Assembly (NCBI RefSeq): GCF_002878395.1
Contig: NC_061118.1
Location: 90,860,360 to 90,924,359, forward strand
DNA from: Capsicum annuum
Taxonomy: Eukaryota > Streptophyta > Magnoliopsida > Solanales > Solanaceae
Length of the DNA stretch: 64,000 bases
Reading direction: 5' to 3'
Under the pieces are notes generated by a model, which was not told the origin of the DNA, made no database searches, and saw only the letters and a list, made by a program, of their open reading frames with translations. Made by a program: the position numbers and the translations under genes. Each line of letters begins with the position of its first letter. Position 1 is the stretch's first letter. Positions 60,911-64,000 of the stretch are shown here, in pieces.

Positions 60911-63345
60911 TAGAAACACCTAGACTTTGAACCATTGAAAGAAATTCTCCATTTGATGTCACTGGGTGGGTACGCCTAGGGGATGAGCCATACCCCTTAG
61001 ATATAAGTCATATCAACTCTCCCCTCCCCTCTCATACCTTGAGCAGCCTTGGAGGATAGTATACTGTCCACTGTACAGTGACCCTCCCTCAGTTGTACCT
61101 AAGGGTACGAGTCATACATAGGTGAGTCGTATGGTGCATGACACTAGGTGTAAAATGGACTATTTTTGGTATAAGTGTTGTATACAGTTGAGAGAATGAG
61201 TTGTACCATTTGTATACGACTCAAGGGTATGTGGTCGTACCCTTAATAGAGTAGGTGACCTAAGATAAGCCTAGGGTACGAGTTAGGGTACCACTCATAC
61301 CCTAGGGTACGGTTTATAAGGTGAGTCATACCCATGCACGGGTTCATTTTACAGCTTTTAACTAAGGGCCTTGTGGTCATTTTCCATGCCTAAAGCCCTA
61401 AGTCCGCTCACTATATAAGTGTATATGGCCTCCTTAGACACATTTTTGAGTGGATCAAACATCCAAAACACTTTCTCAAACTCACCGTTGAAGAATTGGA
61501 GGCTAGGGTTTCAAGGGTGATCTTCAAGAGGCAAAGTGAAGTCAAGATTCTTGGTGAAGCATCTTGTTTAAGGCATGTAACTCTTCCCTTTGTTAAATAA
61601 CTCTAAACCCATATATTTTACACTTGGATTAGTAAGTGTACATGGTGATTTTGAAATCAAATAAAAAGGGTTTTGTTGCCTAATGATGAATAAGTTTGAT
61701 TCTTGATTAGACTTATGTTTATACATGTTATTGATGTTGATTTTCATATGTGGGTGTTTTTTGTATGTGGTTTAACATGAGGGTCTTGAGCAGCCCTATT
61801 CTTGATGACTTCTACCATGAAAATAGCCTTGTTAAAGGTATGCACATAAGGTGTTTGTGAAAATGACTAAGTGAATTGTCTAGTCACATGTGGTGATGTG
61901 TTGAACTAGGGCAATGGCCCAATAAGTATGAATGATTGATAAATTATGTTGTAAAAGTATTGTGAGCCATTTATTGCGAAATGATGACCTTGTTGAGTCA
62001 ATGACTAATCAGGGGTTAAAATCCCTCAATATGAATATGAATTTGAATTGTGCGTTGAGCTAAAGTATGGTGAGAATGTAGTATAAGATTGTTAATAAAA
62101 CATGAATAGTTTGTGAGGGTCTTGATGCCCATAACTTGAATTCTATGATGAATTGAATGAAGGCAATGTCCTATTGAAATGGTTGAGCAATGAAGGCTCC
62201 CATAAGGACCATAAGGTCTTATATAATGTTGAATTAGTTATATGGTTAAAGTCCTTAAGTGTTGTATGGAATTAATGTTGATGCATGGGCAAAGGGTTAA
62301 AGTCCTAATGTCAACTAATGATAGTTGTGATGGCTCGAGGTTAAAGTCCCTTTCCTTATGAAATAGCTTAAGGTTGGTGTCCCTTGCCCAATGAAATTGA
62401 TCGAGGTTAAAATCCCTTTTAAAGAGATCTCTTAAGGTTATGTTCCTTTCCAAATGAAACGTCTTGCGATTAGAGTCCCGTGGCATAAGGTTAAAGTCCC
62501 TTGTTTAACGAATGGGCATGAGGTTAGAGTCCCTTGCCTAAATAAATGTGTGTGTGGTTTAAGTCCCTTGTTTGAATGATTGTGTATGTGGTTAAAGTCC
62601 TTGTCTAGTGAATATGTGAATATGGTTAAAGTCTTATGCCTAATGAGAAACGCTTGAATCCATAAGTGTGGAGGATCGGAGTCCCCCGCTTCATATTTAA
62701 TTAATGAATGTTCAAGAATGTTGTTAAGCCTTGATTTCTTGATTATCATGTGATATACCTATATGTAAGGATAACTGTATGAATATGATTGAATATGATA
62801 TATTGGCTTGTTGTTGAATAGTGATGCTACTTTATCCTTATCTTGAGTTACATGCTATCTCTCCAACCACTACAATCTCCGAACACTATGTCCCCATGCG
62901 ACATAAGGTCCGGAGAATCATCTTCTCTTCCTGTACAGTGATTAGGTGACCGAAGTGGTTTGTTTATTGACTTAGGAGTGGTGGGCTTCCTTATTTCGAA
63001 AGACATTCATTCTTGGTCTCCTACCTTTAGACTTAGTCTTATTTTGACTTGGTTTGGCTATTGTCGGGGGTTTGTCCCGACATATACATTTCTAAACATC
63101 GGTTTGAATAGAGGTGTTGTGGATGACTATGGACTTAGGAATATTGGCTAGTTTGATGAATCTGATGAAGTGCTTAGACATGTTTAAGTTATGACTTATA
63201 ATATGTTTCTGCTATCTTATTATATAGTCGGAATTCATTCTACCCATATGATGCATATTGAAGATTAGGTTGGGTTATTGGGGCGACCTCTGGTTTATGT
63301 GAGATTGGGGTGCCATACAACATGGTCTAGTTTTGGGGCGTGTCA
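60911..63345 (+). repeat. 3' LTR of the 15.2 kb element
   Basis: About 2435 bp, matching 48180-50615 from end to end, with TATA-like box at 61411 and minisatellite at 62320-62690. The first bases are altered (TAGAAACACC). It ends GGGGCGTGTCA. Confidence 0.93.
62320..62690. repeat. Degenerate minisatellite, GTTAAAGTCCCTTG type, 3' LTR
   Basis: Counterpart of 49590-49950. Unit order is the same, with small sequence differences. Confidence 0.85.
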
Positions 63346-64000
63346 GTCTAGGCCACTTCTTCACCACTGCGACTTTCTGTGGATCCACCATGATCCCTTT
63401 ACCAGAGATGATATGACCCAAAAAAAGTGATAGTGTTCGGCCAAAATTTACATTTCAAAAATTTGGCATACAATTGTTACTCCTTCAAGTTCTGCAATAC
63501 AATGCAGAGGTGATTCACATGAGCCATCTCACTCTTAGAGTCCACCAAAATTTCATCTATAAAAACAACGGAAAATAGATCTAGAAGCTGACGGATGACC
63601 CTATTCATCAAATACCTAAATGTCGCAGGGGATTTGGTCAAACCAAACGACATCACCGAGAACTCAAAATGCCCATACCAGGAATAGAAGGCAGTCTTAG
63701 GGATATCCTCCTCCCTAATATTTAACTAATAAACCTGGATCGAAAATCAATCTTGGAGAAAAACTTAGCACCTTGCAACTGATCAAACAAATCATCTATC
63801 CTTGGAAGAGAATACTTATTCTTTATCGTCACCTTATTCAACTGTATGTAATCAATACACATCCGAAGGGAACCATCCTTCTTACGCACAAATAACATTG
63901 GTGCACCCCACAGGGACATACTAGGATGAATGAAACCCTTATCTAAAAGATCCTTTAGTTGCTCCTTAAGCTCCTTCAACTCCGCCGTAGCCATTCTATA
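63346..64000 (-). pseudogene. Reverse transcriptase of the minus-strand gypsy, right of the insertion
   Basis: Runs off the window end. Minus strand: [60 protein letters not shown] (first Asp present), DIPKTAFYSWYGHFEF, then VVFIDEILVDS. The second Asp of FIDD is Glu here (63552-63554). Then HLCIVLQNLKE, NTITFFG-like sequence and GKGIMVDPQKVAVVKKW, joining across the inserted element to SFLGLACYYRRF at 48160. Gag of this copy is presumably beyond 64000. Confidence 0.9.

Larger units (their letters stand above)
48180..63345 (+). mobile_element. Large Ty3/gypsy element (15.2 kb), chimeric and defective
   Basis: Plus-strand element with LTRs of about 2.43 kb, PBS, gag, protease, a C-terminal integrase/chromodomain remnant and PPT. 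The region from about 52440 to 59816 is foreign: four 1.37 kb tandem repeats, a second PPT and an Athila/Tat-like LTR, in place of RT, RNase H and most of integrase. It lies within pol of the minus-strand gypsy (48179 and 63346). Flanks GTTTA (48175-48179) and GTCTA (63346-63350) differ by one transition, as expected of an aged target duplication. It cannot be autonomous. Confidence 0.88.

Noticed and set aside
62960..63151. Plus-strand frame of 63 codons in the 3' LTR
   Set aside because: The matching stretch of the 5' LTR (about 50230-50400) does not keep the frame; chance.

Overview
This window is eukaryotic repeat DNA. It is AT-rich and packed with degenerate LTR retrotransposons nested inside one another, plus three DNA-transposon derivatives. 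The mix (chromodomain Ty3/gypsy elements with 2.4-2.7 kb LTRs, Athila-like gypsy, several Ty1/copia lineages, a CACTA end, a Mutator-like element) points to a large-genome dicot. A nightshade-family plant is my best guess, from general resemblance only. I see no host protein gene, tRNA, rRNA or CRISPR array.

Layout, left to right. (1) 80-4654: a whole but dead Ty1/copia element with 157-160 bp LTRs and a perfect 5 bp target duplication. (2) 4678-7413 and 18022-about 18431: one end and possible leader exons of a CACTA transposon, split by (3) 7414-18016, a 10.6 kb minus-strand chromodomain gypsy element (Tekay/Del-like) with 2.7 kb LTRs, perfect 5 bp duplication, PBS and PPT. (4) 18432-27526: a pile of gypsy LTRs and gag remnants with truncated junctions. 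(5) 27527-32207: the gag side of a minus-strand copia element with its own LTR, invaded by a 1.45 kb Mutator-like non-autonomous element (28340-29789). (6) 32208-34675: a very old plus-strand copia pol. (7) 34681-43083: an Athila-like gypsy element (plus) carrying a solo LTR in gag and a small hAT-like insertion in pol. (8) 43084-48179 and 63346-64000: minus-strand gypsy sequence in which one LTR has gag on one side and pol on the other. (9) 48180-63345: a 15.2 kb plus-strand gypsy element inserted into that pol. Its own RT, RNase H and most of its integrase are replaced by Athila/Tat-like sequence made of four 1.37 kb tandem repeats plus an LTR.

No element here looks able to move by itself. 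All coding regions carry stops or frameshifts, and where the polymerase, integrase or protease motifs can be read, key residues are often lost. Many lesions are C-to-T or G-to-A, as expected for long-silenced methylated DNA.

The most distinctive structure is shared by otherwise different gypsy LTRs. In at least seven LTR types, the first 0.8 kb holds a short patch of iterated, CpG-bearing, often palindromic motifs whose sequence differs between types. Where a TATA-like box is visible it lies about 60-100 bp further on. Other points of interest are an LTR-borne 98-codon frame that differs only by synonymous changes between two diverged LTRs, the PPT-bearing tandem array, and an LTR flanked by internal sequence on both sides.

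I worked by eye: element ends with target duplications are firm, interior junctions marked 'about' are approximate, and lineage names are inferences from motifs.
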